Assembly: GCF_000014865.1 (NCBI RefSeq) | Contig: NC_008576.1 | Coordinates: 4,655,582-4,719,581 of the forward strand | Reading direction: 5' to 3' | Length of the DNA stretch: 64,000 bases | Source: Magnetococcus marinus MC-1 | GTDB lineage: Bacteria; Pseudomonadota; Magnetococcia; Magnetococcales; Magnetococcaceae | Part shown: in pieces, positions 23,655 to 34,893 of the stretch | Layout of the letters: each line of letters opens with the position of its first letter | Position numbering within the stretch: position 1 is the stretch's first letter | The notes under the pieces: model-generated | What the model saw: only the letters and a program-made list of their open reading frames with translations | What the model was told of the DNA's origin: nothing | The model's database searches: none | Made by a program: the position numbers and the translations under genes

Positions 23655-26504
23655 TTAAGAGAGGGTCTGCTTAACCTGCTCTTCCACATAGCACTCCAGC
23701 ACGTCATCCACCTTAACATCGTTAAACTTCTCGATGCTGATGCCGCACTCAAACCCTTCACGCACCTCTTTAACATCATCCTTAAAGCGCTTCAGGGCGG
23801 AGACCGGTCCCTCATAAACCACAACGTTCTGGCGCAAAATACGCAACTTGCCATTACGCTGAATAATACCATCGGTGACCAAACAGCCACATACGTTACC
23901 AATCTTGGTAATCCGGAAGACCTCGCGCACCTGGGCATGACCCAATACCTTCTCCCGCACGGTAGGTGCCAAACGGCCCTCCAATGCCAGACTGATATCG
24001 TCCACCAGATCATAAATCACGTTGTAGAAACGTAGATCAATCTGCTCACGTTTGGCCAAATCCCGTGCCTTGGCATCGGCCCGCACATTAAAGCCCACCG
24101 TAATCGCCCCAGAGGCTACCGCCAGCATCACGTCCGATTCGTTAATACCACCCACACCGGTGTGAATCACCCGCACCTCAATCTGCTCATGCTTGATCTT
24201 GCGTAGCGCTTCGGCCACCGCTTCCACAGAACCCTGCACATCCGCCTTCAATACCACATTCAGCTCTTCTACCTCGCCCTGTTCGATATGCTCAAACATA
24301 TCTTCCAGACGGGTCGCAGGCTGTTGCTTGGCCTGAATGGCCTCTTTATCTTTCTGCTGACGGAACTGGGCAATCTCACGAGCCCGGCGCTCATCATTGA
24401 CCGCCACCAGATCATCACCCGCTTGGGGCACACCCGACAGACCAATGATCTCAACCGGCATCGAGGGTGATGCCTCGCTTACCTGATTGCCCCGGTCATC
24501 GTTCAGAGCCCGTACACGGCACCACTCATTACCAACCACGCAGATGTCACCCACCCGCAGGGTACCGTTCTGCACCAAACAGGTCGCCACCGCACCCCGA
24601 CCACGATCCAAATTGGCCTCAATAATGGTACCACGCGCCCGCTTTTTGGTGGGGTTGCTCTGCAAATTAAGCATCTCTGCCTGCAACAGTAACATCTCTT
24701 CTAGGGTGCTGATACCCTCGCCACTCTTGGCCGACACATGCACAAAGATGGTATCACCACCCCAGGCCTCTGGCACCAAACCATGGTCAGAAAGCTGCTG
24801 CATCACCCGATCTGGATTGGAACCGGGTTTATCAATCTTGTTCACCGCCACCACAATGGGCACCTTGGCCGATTTGGCGTGGTTGATCGCCTCAACCGTC
24901 TGGGGCATGACCCCATCATCCGCCGCCACCACCAGTACCACAATGTCCGTCACCTGCGCACCACGGGCACGCATGGCCGTAAAGGCCGAGTGTCCAGGGG
25001 TATCCAGGAAGGTGATTTTATCACCACTGGCCAACGTCACCTGATAAGCACCAATATGCTGGGTAATCCCACCATGCTCGCGAGAGGTAACATCGGTGGA
25101 ACGAATAGCGTCCAGCAGCGATGTTTTACCATGATCCACGTGACCCATCACGGTAATCACAGGCGGACGTGTCTCCATATCCTCTGCGGCATCCTCACCG
25201 GCATCCAACTCCGCCTCAATGGCCGCAGATTCCGATACCGACTTGGGCTTGTGACCCATCTCTTCCACCACCAAAACCGCCGTGTCTTGATCCAGGGTCT
25301 GGTTAATGGTCACCAACATACCCTGTGCAAACAGCAGTTTGATCACCTCGGAAGATTTGACCGCCATACGATTGGCCAATTCGCCCACCGTAATGGTCTC
25401 CGGAATGGTGACCTCACGATATACAGGCGCGGGGGCTTGCATCTCGGACTTAAAGGGCTTGCGGCGACGGCTTTTGCCCCGTGGCTGCTGCAAACGATCC
25501 TCATTGTCCTGATATTTTTTATTCTTGCGACGGCCAGCCGAAAAGGGCTCTCCGGCCGAATCTTCACGCGGGGTACGACCGGCAACCACCTCTGCTGCGG
25601 CCGCCGCTGTGGCCGCCACAACGGGCTTCTCTTTTTTAGCCAGCGCAACCTCGGCCTCTTTACGGGCATCCTCTTTACGTTTCTGCTCCCGCAGCTCTTC
25701 CAACTGGTTCAGACGCTTGCTGACCAAATCTTCGGTCTTGCGGCGCGCCATCTCCTCACGCTGGGCCTTGGAGAGCTTGCGCTTGGGCTCCTCCTCAACA
25801 GGCTGGTGCAAAAGCCTAACCGGTGCACTGGGTGCCGCTGGCGCTGCGGCTGGGAGGGGCTTGGCTTCCACCATCTCTTCTTCCACAACTGGGGCAGGCG
25901 CCTCTGGGGCAGGCTGCGCAACAACGACGGGCTCTGCAACCGCAACAGGTACCGCTGGAGCAGCCTCTGCCGGCGCTGCCACAGGAGCGGCAGGCGCAGC
26001 AGCCGCAGCACGAGCGGCCTCTTCTTCGGCTTTTCGACGGGCGGCTTCGGCCTCTTGCTTTTGGCGAGCGGCCTCTTGCTCGGCTTTTCGACGGGCGGCT
26101 TCGGCCTCTTGCTTTTGGCGAGCGGCCTCTTGCTCGGCCTTCTGACGGGCCGCCTCTTCTTCAGCCTGACGTTTGGCCTCCAGCTCTTTCTGCTTGGCCT
26201 CAATCTCTTCAGGTGTTAAGGGACGCAGAATATGGCGCTCCTCACCGCGCTTAGGCGACTTTGGAGCCTCCTTCTTCTCTTCGATCTCTTCGGGCTTCTC
26301 CTGATCAATCAGGAAACCACCCTCCTTGCTACCAGGCTTTAAGAAGGTTTTCTTCCGGCGTACTTCAACCGCAACGCTCTTGCTACGGCCATGGGCGAAG
26401 TTCTGCTTGATCGAGCTGCCTTCCACCGTCTTCTTGAGCACGATACGGCGTGGCGCTTTCAGCTGCAGTTTATTGTCGCCTTCGCTGGGTTTATTGTCGC
26501 TCAA
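23655..26504 (-). CDS. infB: Translation initiation factor IF-2
   Basis: GTPase that brings initiator tRNA to the ribosome. The 949-residue protein has a long N-terminal part with a positively charged start ([15 protein letters not shown]), an Ala/Glu/Arg/Lys helical stretch with an 18-residue duplicated unit, an alanine/proline/valine segment, then the IF2_N domain, the G domain ([37 protein letters not shown]) and the C-terminal domains. The start is taken as TTG at 26504, with GGAG 9 bases upstream; the frame runs open to 26579 but those residues do not resemble IF-2 and overlap ylxR. Confidence 0.97.
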   Translation of the reverse strand: MSDNKPSEGDNKLQLKAPRRIVLKKTVEGSSIKQNFAHGRSKSVAVEVRRKKTFLKPGSKEGGFLIDQEKPEEIEEKKEAPKSPKRGEERHILRPLTPEEIEAKQKELEAKRQAEEEAARQKAEQEAARQKQEAEAARRKAEQEAARQKQEAEAARRKAEEEAARAAAAAPAAPVAAPAEAAPAVPVAVAEPVVVAQPAPEAPAPVVEEEMVEAKPLPAAAPAAPSAPVRLLHQPVEEEPKRKLSKAQREEMARRKTEDLVSKRLNQLEELREQKRKEDARKEAEVALAKKEKPVVAATAAAAAEVVAGRTPREDSAGEPFSAGRRKNKKYQDNEDRLQQPRGKSRRRKPFKSEMQAPAPVYREVTIPETITVGELANRMAVKSSEVIKLLFAQGMLVTINQTLDQDTAVLVVEEMGHKPKSVSESAAIEAELDAGEDAAEDMETRPPVITVMGHVDHGKTSLLDAIRSTDVTSREHGGITQHIGAYQVTLASGDKITFLDTPGHSAFTAMRARGAQVTDIVVLVVAADDGVMPQTVEAINHAKSAKVPIVVAVNKIDKPGSNPDRVMQQLSDHGLVPEAWGGDTIFVHVSAKSGEGISTLEEMLLLQAEMLNLQSNPTKKRARGTIIEANLDRGRGAVATCLVQNGTLRVGDICVVGNEWCRVRALNDDRGNQVSEASPSMPVEIIGLSGVPQAGDDLVAVNDERRAREIAQFRQQKDKEAIQAKQQPATRLEDMFEHIEQGEVEELNVVLKADVQGSVEAVAEALRKIKHEQIEVRVIHTGVGGINESDVMLAVASGAITVGFNVRADAKARDLAKREQIDLRFYNVIYDLVDDISLALEGRLAPTVREKVLGHAQVREVFRITKIGNVCGCLVTDGIIQRNGKLRILRQNVVVYEGPVSALKRFKDDVKEVREGFECGISIEKFNDVKVDDVLECYVEEQVKQTLS
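26028..26142 (-). repeat. 54-bp tandem duplication within infB
   Basis: Two adjoining near-identical 54-base units inside the infB N-terminal coding region give a repeated 18-residue helical block ([18 protein letters not shown]). The unit keeps the reading frame. This is length variation in the linker domain, not disruption. Confidence 0.8.
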
Positions 26505-26508
26505 GATA

Positions 26509-27207
26509 CTACTCCAACTCGTCCGTTTGTTCTTCCATTTGCGGTATATGGCCTGTCCATGCAAGCCAACGCCAAGCATCCTGGGCGACGCGCTTTCGGA
26601 CGCCTGGGTCCAGAATACCTGCTACCGCGACCGGCCCTTTGCCACAGGCAGCGCCTATGCGGTCCCGATCCATCACTTCCCAGCAGGTCAGGGCTTTGCC
26701 CCCTTCCCGCGCTGGGCGTTGCGCCAAACGCAACACTTTTTCCCGGCTATTGGCTGCGGTATCCGCCGCCATCAAAATCAGGGGACGCTCACCACGACCC
26801 ACCGACTCTTCCAACTCTCTCATGCCTAAGACCACACCACTTGCCCGCAGCCCCAGACCCAAAGCATCACTCAAGCGCCGCTGCAACCCCGCCTCAATGC
26901 GGGCCAGTAACAGCTCAACTTCCGGCACCTGGATGGCTACCGCAGCCAACTTAACCAAGCCACCCCGGCGTTTCAGTAGCTGCCTAACCGTTTGCGGCTC
27001 TGGCATAACATGCACACCACGCCCCGGCAAACGGCCAGATAGATCCTCGGTCAACATACCCGCTGGATCCGCGACAAAGCGTATCAGCAATTGGGCATCC
27101 GCCGTGCGCCGTGTCACCATGCAGGTGCGATGGTTCCCCATCAGGGGTGCATCGCCCGTTAAAACCTTATCCTTGCCCCGATGGTTATGCGGTTTCTTCC
27201 TCGTCAT
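26509..27207 (-). CDS. ylxR: YlxR/RnpM RNA-binding domain fused to L7Ae-like domain
   Basis: A 232-residue protein. The first half is a YlxR (DUF448) domain with NHRTCMVTRRTADAQLLIRF and GRLPGRGVHV; the second half is an L7Ae-like fold (LGLGLRASGVVLGMRELEES, then LILMAADTAANSREKVLRL). This two-domain form is common in alphaproteobacteria. YlxR binds RNA and modulates RNase P in some bacteria. It overlaps the 3-prime end of nusA by about 20 bases and ends 4 bases before infB. The ATG at 27207 was chosen over an in-frame upstream start at 27225. Confidence 0.85.
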   Translation of the reverse strand: MTRKKPHNHRGKDKVLTGDAPLMGNHRTCMVTRRTADAQLLIRFVADPAGMLTEDLSGRLPGRGVHVMPEPQTVRQLLKRRGGLVKLAAVAIQVPEVELLLARIEAGLQRRLSDALGLGLRASGVVLGMRELEESVGRGERPLILMAADTAANSREKVLRLAQRPAREGGKALTCWEVMDRDRIGAACGKGPVAVAGILDPGVRKRVAQDAWRWLAWTGHIPQMEEQTDELE

Positions 27208-28705
27208 CAAACCATCCAGCCGCACGGCGGGCTCCCAGGATCAAGGTTTCGGCATCCTCAGTCGTCAGCTCACCGTCGAACATCTCCACCAATTCATCGG
27301 TAGCCAGATCGGCCAAATCATCCAGGGTGTTAACATTTTTTTCAGCCAACGCAATCAGAGCATCATCGGTCAACAGACCCAACTGCGCCAAACGCTCGTC
27401 AATGTGCAGCTCGGCCTTGCGCTCTTCGGTCTGTAACGCCTGTTGCAGCAGTGTATCCCGGGCCCGGTTGCGCAACTCTTGCGCAATCTCTTCATCAAAA
27501 CCCTCGATGCTGGTCAGCTCGTTCAGGGGCACATAGGCCACCTCTTCCGCCGAAGTAAAACCTTCGTTGACCAAGACAGCCGCCACCTCTTCACCCAGAT
27601 CCAAATCCTTCATGAAGGTCTGTTGCAGCTCACCAAACATCTCTTCGCGTAGGTTACGCTCTTCCTGCTCGGTAATAATATCAATGCGCCATCCCGTCAG
27701 CTCCGATGCCAAACGCACGTTTTGACCACGCCGACCAATGGCCAAGGAGAGGGCGGTTTCATCCACCACCACCTTGATGTTGCGATCCTCCTCGTCCACC
27801 ACCACCTTAACCACCTCAGCCGGGGCTAGGGCGTTACACACAAACACGGCGGGGTCGTGGGACCACTCAATAATATCAATGCGCTCCCCTTGCAGCTCCG
27901 TCACCACACTCTGCACACGGGAGCCACGCATCCCCACACAGGCCCCAACAGGATCCACATGGGCATCATTGGAACGTACAGCGATTTTACTACGATGACC
28001 CGGATCACGCGCAACCGCCTTAATCTCGACAATGCCGTCGTAGATCTCGGGGACCTCCATCTCGAACAAGCGTACCACCATTTGGGGATGGGTGCGCGAA
28101 AGAATAATTTGCGGACCACGGGTTACTTCGCGCACCTCTTTAATAAAGGCACGTATCCGGTCGCCCGGGCGGTAATGTTCACGGGGCAGCTGCTCTTCAT
28201 GAGGCAAAAAGCCCGAGGTACGACCCAGATCCACATGAATGTTATTGCGCTCAACCCGCTTAACCAGACCGTTGACCATCTCGCCTTGACGATCCGCATA
28301 CTCTTCAAAAATGCGCTCACGCTCGGCGTCACGCACCTTTTGCACAATCACCTGCTTGGCGGTCTGTGCGGCGATGCGGCCAAACTCCATGGGGGGCAGC
28401 TGCTCGGCAATAAAGTCGCCGGGCACCGCCTCTGGGTTCATAGTCAACGCCTTTTCCAAGGAGATATGGATATCCTCATCAAAATCCAGATCTTCATCCT
28501 GGTCCAGGTCCACCACTTCACGCAGCTGGTTTAGTTGAAACTCTCCAGATTTGGGATCAAAGCGGGCCTGAATATTTTTATTGGCACCATACTTCTTGCG
28601 CGAAGCGGTCTGAATGGCACTCTCCATGGCTTCGATCACAACCTTGCGATCAATACCCTTTTCCCGCGCAACCTGATCGGCTACCTGTAAAATTTCAACT
28701 GTCAT
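27185..28705 (-). CDS. nusA: Transcription termination/antitermination factor NusA
   Basis: RNA polymerase-bound elongation factor. The 506-residue protein contains the N-terminal NusA domain, an S1 domain (MVNGLVKRVERNNIHVDLGR), two KH domains (DPVGACVGMRGSRVQSVV and LAIGRRGQNVRLASELTGW) and two C-terminal acidic helical repeats (ELTSIEGFDEEIAQELRNRA and LGLLTDDALIALAEKNV), so it is the long form. The start at ATG 28705 matches the usual N-terminus. It follows rimP by 20 bases and overlaps ylxR. Confidence 0.97.
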   Translation of the reverse strand: MTVEILQVADQVAREKGIDRKVVIEAMESAIQTASRKKYGANKNIQARFDPKSGEFQLNQLREVVDLDQDEDLDFDEDIHISLEKALTMNPEAVPGDFIAEQLPPMEFGRIAAQTAKQVIVQKVRDAERERIFEEYADRQGEMVNGLVKRVERNNIHVDLGRTSGFLPHEEQLPREHYRPGDRIRAFIKEVREVTRGPQIILSRTHPQMVVRLFEMEVPEIYDGIVEIKAVARDPGHRSKIAVRSNDAHVDPVGACVGMRGSRVQSVVTELQGERIDIIEWSHDPAVFVCNALAPAEVVKVVVDEEDRNIKVVVDETALSLAIGRRGQNVRLASELTGWRIDIITEQEERNLREEMFGELQQTFMKDLDLGEEVAAVLVNEGFTSAEEVAYVPLNELTSIEGFDEEIAQELRNRARDTLLQQALQTEERKAELHIDERLAQLGLLTDDALIALAEKNVNTLDDLADLATDELVEMFDGELTTEDAETLILGARRAAGWFDDEEETA

Positions 28706-28725
28706 TGCCGGTACGTTCCACGTCT

Positions 28726-29214
28726 TCAAAAATCGAAGGTCAGATGGGCCTTCGCGACTTGTTCCCAGGGTATACGCACTTCACCATTGGCTTCGGCTAC
28801 CACCACCATTGCCTCTTGCAGACCAAGCAGGGTACCACGAAATTTTTTACGTGGCCCAGATTCGGTATCCATAGGTTGGTAGGTGCGTATCTCCACCAGC
28901 TTGCCAGCAAAGCGTGTAAAGTCACCATCCTTAATTAAAGGCCGTTCAATGCCCGGCGAGGAGACCTCCAGATGGTATGCATTGGGGATGACATCATGAA
29001 CATCCAGCAGACTGGAGATCTGGCGGCTGATGCTACCACACTCATCCAGTGAGATGTGGCGCTCTTGGCCTTGATCATCGGGCAGTTTATCGGCAGCAAC
29101 CCGCACTACGTAGACGCCGCCTTCGCGACGGTAGATAACCTCGACCACTTCACAATCTTCGGTCTTGGCGGCCTGTATGGCCAACGCTTCAACCTTTTGT
29201 GCAATATCGGACAT
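28726..29214 (-). CDS. rimP: Ribosome maturation factor RimP
   Basis: Needed for 30S subunit assembly. The 162-residue protein has family motifs HISLDECGSISRQISSLLD, YHLEVSSPGIERPL and a C-terminal SH3-like part with FRGTLLGLQEAM. The frame is open upstream to 29283, but the ATG at 29214 gives the normal length. It opens the rimP-nusA-ylxR-infB operon. The only room for a promoter is the roughly 100 bases between this start and the ftsB terminator. Confidence 0.93.
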   Translation of the reverse strand: MSDIAQKVEALAIQAAKTEDCEVVEVIYRREGGVYVVRVAADKLPDDQGQERHISLDECGSISRQISSLLDVHDVIPNAYHLEVSSPGIERPLIKDGDFTRFAGKLVEIRTYQPMDTESGPRKKFRGTLLGLQEAMVVVAEANGEVRIPWEQVAKAHLTFDF

Positions 29215-29320
29215 AAGCGGCGATCGGTTCGGGTTTTTTTGGTCACTTAAGACCGGTAATACCATGCTCCATAAGCCGCCCATTTCCGCAGGAAGAGGAG
29301 GCTAAATGAGAGCAAATAAC

Positions 29321-29345
29321 AAAAAAAGTCGGCTAAGCCGACTTT
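29321..29345 (-). terminator. Intrinsic terminator after ftsB
   Basis: A 10-base self-complementary stretch (29325-29334 with 29336-29345) followed on the minus strand by a run of T (seven A on the plus strand at 29321-29327). It lies about 50 bases past the ftsB stop. Confidence 0.8.
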
Positions 29346-29393
29346 CTGCACTCTCCGTTATCCACGGTGATTGATCTGCTAATATAATCCTTT

Positions 29394-29774
29394 TTATTCG
29401 GATTGCAAGGGTGCATCTTGATCCTTTGTGGATTTTTTTTTGTCATCTTTAGAACTATCTGGAAATACGAAGATTATCTCATCGGGATAGACCAAGCCAA
29501 GATTGCGGCGGGCCACCTCTTCCAGAATGGTTGCCTCTCTTTTTACCAAAATAATCTCGCGTTTGCGTTTTTCTATGCGCGCAGAGACCTTTTCGATCTC
29601 TTTTTTTGTAGCATCCAGCTGCTGGCTGGTGTGGCGCCAAGCCACAATACCCTGTTGACCAAACCAGAGCACATATTGGGACCACACCACCAGTACCAAC
29701 AGCACCAGGGAGATCACCACATGACGGGCGTCAATGGCGTAGCGTTCATTTTTGGTAGGCGGGGTGTCCGACAT
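29394..29774 (-). CDS. ftsB: FtsB/DivIC-type septum formation initiator
   Basis: A 126-residue bitopic inner-membrane protein: a short cytoplasmic start, one transmembrane span (about 19-40, VVISLVLLVLVVWSQYVLWF), then a periplasmic coiled coil (about 50-90) and the segment VARRNLGLVYPDEIIFVFP, typical of FtsB. The C-terminus is highly charged. FtsB joins FtsL and FtsQ in the divisome. The ATG at 29774 fits; the longer frame from 29852 has no matching N-terminus. It is monocistronic. Confidence 0.85.
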   Translation of the reverse strand: MSDTPPTKNERYAIDARHVVISLVLLVLVVWSQYVLWFGQQGIVAWRHTSQQLDATKKEIEKVSARIEKRKREIILVKREATILEEVARRNLGLVYPDEIIFVFPDSSKDDKKKSTKDQDAPLQSE

Positions 29775-29990
29775 GGCTTTTTGCCAATCCTTGTAGCTGA
29801 GGCTCGACCCAAAACAGGAGATGGGGCTACAATGGCGCACCCAACACCCCAAAAAGGGTTATGCATCCGTGCAGGTGTGGCATAAATGATCCACCAAACC
29901 AGCATATGGGTGTTTATATTATCAGTACGGGGCGTATGAGCAAGGGGTAGCGTACGGCTCTGGATCTCCAGCAGACAAAGGTGGGTGGCG

Positions 29991-30641
29991 ATGAATCAGC
30001 AGCGGCGGATCGACTTTTTACGTTTTGCACTGGCCGCAGAGGTGTTGCGGTTTGGTACCTTTAAGACCAAGGCTGGGCGGTTAAGCCCCTATTTTTTTAA
30101 TGCCGGTTTATTTAATACCGGCGCCTTAATGTCCAAACTGGCCGCTTTTTATGCCGATACATTAGCCGAACAAGGTCCTGAATTTGATCTGCTTTTTGGT
30201 CCGGCGTACAAAGGCATTCCCTTAGCTACCGCCGTAGCCATGGCACTGGCGGAGCGCCATGGCCGAGAGACCCCCTTTGCCTACAACCGTAAAGAGGCCA
30301 AGGATCATGGCGAGGGCGGGGTTTTGGTTGGTGCCCCCCTACACGGTCGGGTGATGGTGATTGATGATGTGGTCAGCGCCGGAACCTCGGTGCGCGAGTC
30401 GGTAGCACTGATTGAACGGGCCGGGGCACAACTGGCTGGCGTCACGGTCGCCTTGGACCGGCAGGAGCGTGGACAGGGCGCCCTCTCGGCCATTCAGGAG
30501 ATTGAGCAGACCTTTGCCGTCCCCGTGATTGCCATCGCATCCCTAAGCGATCTGGTGGCGCTGCTGGAACAAGAAGCCGATCTGGCCGAACATATGCCCC
30601 ATATTAAAGGCTATCGCGACACCTATGGGGTGGTCGCCTAA
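29991..30641 (+). CDS. pyrE: Orotate phosphoribosyltransferase
   Basis: Fifth step of pyrimidine synthesis, making orotidine 5-phosphate from orotate and PRPP. The 216-residue protein has KTKAGRLSPYFFNAGLFNTG, GPAYKGIPLATAVA, RKEAKDHGEGG and the PRPP-binding motif VMVIDDVVSAGTSVRES. AAGG lies about 9 bases before the ATG at 29991; a GTG two codons upstream is possible. It is a single gene, with a GATGGGGA hairpin at 30705-30728 downstream. Confidence 0.96.
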   Translation: MNQQRRIDFLRFALAAEVLRFGTFKTKAGRLSPYFFNAGLFNTGALMSKLAAFYADTLAEQGPEFDLLFGPAYKGIPLATAVAMALAERHGRETPFAYNRKEAKDHGEGGVLVGAPLHGRVMVIDDVVSAGTSVRESVALIERAGAQLAGVTVALDRQERGQGALSAIQEIEQTFAVPVIAIASLSDLVALLEQEADLAEHMPHIKGYRDTYGVVA

Positions 30642-30704
30642 TCCCCCAAGCGCCGCCACGAACCCCAATATCTGGGGAGTCGACGCGACCGCTCAAGCGG
30701 GTTT

Positions 30705-30728
30705 GATGGGGAAGGGTGCCTCCCCATC
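30705..30728 (+). terminator. Hairpin downstream of pyrE
   Basis: An 8-base-pair stem (30705-30712 with 30721-30728) lies about 65 bases after the pyrE stop. The following bases include only two T, so it is a weak terminator candidate. Confidence 0.45.
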
Positions 30729-30807
30729 TTACGCCTTGGGGTGCCAACCCGTCCCTGTGCCCCCCTACTGAGCGGGGTTCACAGGCATACCTTCCGTGTC
30801 TCCCTGT

Positions 30808-31812
30808 TTAGCTGCGCTCCAGCCAGCGGTGAACACGGTTAATCACCCGCTTTTGCGCGGCCTCCCCCAAGGCGGCATAACAGGGCAGCAACAGCGTCCG
30901 CGCCGACCACCCCCGCAAGCCCGGCCCGCTATGAATGGGCGGCAGAGGCCCACCCAGCATGCCGCCAATGCCCGTCCGACCCAAAAATTCAGCCAACCCC
31001 TGCGCCGCCACTTCATCCTCAAAACTGAGTGGATAACGGCTCCAATAGGCCCACCCCTGAGGCAAACCAAACCGCCCCCGTGGTCGTAACAGTGCCCCAT
31101 ACCGCGCCGCGACCTCGGCCCGCCGCGCAAATAAAGCGTGACGCTGGTGAAACTGGCTCATGGCCAAGGCCACCGCCCCCCGCGAAGGGAGCGCTTGCCC
31201 ACGCAGCTCCCGCAACTTGGCCGCTTGCTGGTTATGGGTAGCCGCAATTAAGGTAATGCCCGCCCCCTGCAAGGGTCCATTGGGACCCAAATGCAGCAAA
31301 CCAAGGGCATCGTCGGCGATCTGTGCCAGCGGCATATGGTCCATCACCATCAAAGAGACCGCCCCGCTCTGCGCCGCTCCACGCTCTGGCACCCCACCAA
31401 AACCGCCGTGTAGCCACCCCACCAAACCACCCGCACACCCCGCCAAGCCCAGGGGCTCACCCTGCACCAAACCGCTCTGGGGCTCCACATCCAACCAGGC
31501 CGGCCACAGGCCGTGCTGCTGCAACGCTTCGCCCCACACCCGATCCGCCAAGGGGGAGAGCGCCAGCGCATCCCCCCGCCGCCATCCCCATAACCGCAGC
31601 AATGCCCCTATGGCCTGCTGGGCATCGGCAAACGCCACCACCGCTCGCCCCCACTGCTGGCTCCAACCGCTCTCCAACGCGCTGAGTGCGGCGGCGTCCT
31701 GCCATGGGAGGGTAAGCGCCTGCATGACCGCAGCACGGTCCTGCACCGTCAAATCGGGATGATAAAGGGGGATCGAGATCTGGAGCATGTGAGAGGAAAA
31801 GGGTTGGCGCAT
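30808..31812 (-). CDS. Degenerate DegT/DnrJ-like protein lacking the PLP lysine
   Basis: A 334-residue protein that follows the DegT/DnrJ/EryC1 aminotransferase fold in part: an N-terminal IPLYHPDLTVQDRAAVMQAL, a segment ITLIAATHNQQAAKLRELRG at the place where family members show their post-lysine strand and helix, and a C-terminal LLLPCYAALGEAAQKRVIN. The SxHxxK stretch that carries the PLP-binding lysine is not visible. It may be a non-catalytic paralogue. Its start codon (ATG 31812) and ribosome site lie within a hairpin just after thiC. Confidence 0.6.
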   Translation of the reverse strand: MRQPFSSHMLQISIPLYHPDLTVQDRAAVMQALTLPWQDAAALSALESGWSQQWGRAVVAFADAQQAIGALLRLWGWRRGDALALSPLADRVWGEALQQHGLWPAWLDVEPQSGLVQGEPLGLAGCAGGLVGWLHGGFGGVPERGAAQSGAVSLMVMDHMPLAQIADDALGLLHLGPNGPLQGAGITLIAATHNQQAAKLRELRGQALPSRGAVALAMSQFHQRHALFARRAEVAARYGALLRPRGRFGLPQGWAYWSRYPLSFEDEVAAQGLAEFLGRTGIGGMLGGPLPPIHSGPGLRGWSARTLLLPCYAALGEAAQKRVINRVHRWLERS

Positions 31813-31829
31813 CACCCACCAACCCTTTT
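31797..31829 (-). promoter_or_regulatory. Hairpin after thiC that masks the next ribosome site
   Basis: Perfect 11-base-pair stem (31797-31807 with 31819-31829, 11-base loop), 11 bases past the thiC stop. On the minus strand the stem holds the AAGGG ribosome site and the loop holds the ATG of the DegT-like gene; a few T follow. It can act as a terminator for thiC and as a translational brake. Confidence 0.65.
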
Positions 31830-31839
31830 CATTTCCAGC

Positions 31840-33574
<1,735 letters not shown>

Positions 33575-34630
33575 GTGAGTCTGCTTGAACACCATTTTAA
33601 TCAAGTTTCGCAGTGGGGTGAAGAGCGTGGTTGCAAGGTTGTGATGACCTTTAGCGATGCCGCGCAAGAGCATGCCGCACTGGCCCAGGGGGCCGCCTTG
33701 GTGGACTGGAGCCACACCGGTGTCGCCACCATTACCGGGGATGAGCGTAAAGATTTTCTCTCTGGATTAATCACCAATCAGATCAAACGGGTGACGCCGG
33801 AATGCGCCATCTATGCGGGGCTGCTCACCCCCCAAGGCCGTTATCTCTGGGATTTTATCATCGCGGAACAGCAGATGGACGAAAACCCGCGCCTACTGCT
33901 GCTCACCGAGCCAGGCATTCAAAATCTGATTGGTCGGCTGTCCATGTATCTGCTACGGGCCAAAGCCAAAGTGAGCGATGCCAGCACAACATTGGGCAGC
34001 TTAATCGTGACCGGCCCCCAAGCCCCACAGGTATTGACTCGGCTTTATGCCGATATTGACTTTGCCAACCAAGAACCCGGCACCACCGTTGCCCCAGAGG
34101 CCGGCGTGCTGGTGTTAAAAGATCCCCGCCATGCCGCCTTCGGCTGGCGCTTGGTGGCCGAACAGGCGCAACTGCCCAATTTGTGGGAGCGTCTGCAAGC
34201 GGCCCAAGCCACTCCCGTGGGCTTCCACGCTTGGGAGAGCTACCGTGTGGCCCAGGCCCTGCCCCGTGGCGGCAACGATCTGGAGGCCGACATCACCCTG
34301 CCCCTAGAGGCAGGTTTTCTGGAGATGCAAGGGGTGGACTTTACCAAGGGCTGCTATGTGGGGCAGGAGACCACCGCCCGCACCCACCATCGGGGCACCC
34401 TCAAAAAACGTCTGTTCCAGGTCCGCTGGCAAGAGGCGGCATCCCCCAAGCTGGGTGATATTATCTCGGTGGGCGAGGATAAAGAGGCCGGTCACCTTAC
34501 CAGCATCTCCCCCGCTGGCGGTGAAGCCTTGGCCATTATTCGCGTTTCTGATTGGGAGTCGGGTAAACCGCTGATGCTGGGGCAAACCCCCTTGCAGGTA
34601 ACCAAACCCGCTTGGGCAAGTTGGGCATAA
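33575..34630 (+). CDS. ygfZ: Folate-binding protein YgfZ (Fe-S cluster repair factor)
   Basis: A 351-residue GcvT-like protein. The defining motif KGCYVGQE is present in FTKGCYVGQETTARTHHRG, and the N-terminus has the aminomethyltransferase-like LVDWSHTGVATITGDERKDFL and LTPQGRYLWDF. YgfZ uses tetrahydrofolate and supports assembly or repair of iron-sulfur enzymes. It is divergent from thiC, itself an iron-sulfur enzyme. It starts with GTG, preceded by AAGGGAG at good spacing. Confidence 0.92.
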   Translation: MSLLEHHFNQVSQWGEERGCKVVMTFSDAAQEHAALAQGAALVDWSHTGVATITGDERKDFLSGLITNQIKRVTPECAIYAGLLTPQGRYLWDFIIAEQQMDENPRLLLLTEPGIQNLIGRLSMYLLRAKAKVSDASTTLGSLIVTGPQAPQVLTRLYADIDFANQEPGTTVAPEAGVLVLKDPRHAAFGWRLVAEQAQLPNLWERLQAAQATPVGFHAWESYRVAQALPRGGNDLEADITLPLEAGFLEMQGVDFTKGCYVGQETTARTHHRGTLKKRLFQVRWQEAASPKLGDIISVGEDKEAGHLTSISPAGGEALAIIRVSDWESGKPLMLGQTPLQVTKPAWASWA

Positions 34631-34654
34631 CCTTTATGCAAGCACACCAAAGGA

Positions 34655-34690
34655 TGCAAGGGGGAACACTTTAAATCACCCCCCCTTGCA
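34655..34690 (+). terminator. Hairpin downstream of ygfZ
   Basis: A perfect 10-base-pair stem (34655-34664 with 34681-34690, 16-base loop) lies 25 bases after the ygfZ stop. No T run follows directly. Confidence 0.5.
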
Positions 34691-34856
34691 ACCCTTGGTG
34701 GATTGGACAGGTCTAAAAAAAGAGGGCAAAAGGGAGGGAGTGCTTTTCATCCATGGCTAAAATGTCCTTTTAAGCCGTTAGGGAATTTTCTATACGGCTG
34801 AACGCCTTTTTGCGATGTGGTGTTGGTTTTTCCCAGGGTATCACCACCGTAAGCAG

Positions 34857-34885
34857 TTGTGTGGTTACGGTTATTCCGGTATAAA
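34857..34885 (+). promoter_or_regulatory. Putative promoter for a near-leaderless transcript
   Basis: TTGTGT (34857-34862) and TATAAA (34880-34885) are 17 bases apart. The expected start of transcription falls at about 34892, one or two bases before the ATG at 34894, and there is no Shine-Dalgarno sequence. Confidence 0.45.
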
Positions 34886-34893
34886 ATGGGTCC

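Noticed and set aside
25525..26254. Plus-strand frames opposite infB
   Set aside because: They mirror the Ala/Glu/Arg-rich coding of the IF-2 linker and have no own signals.
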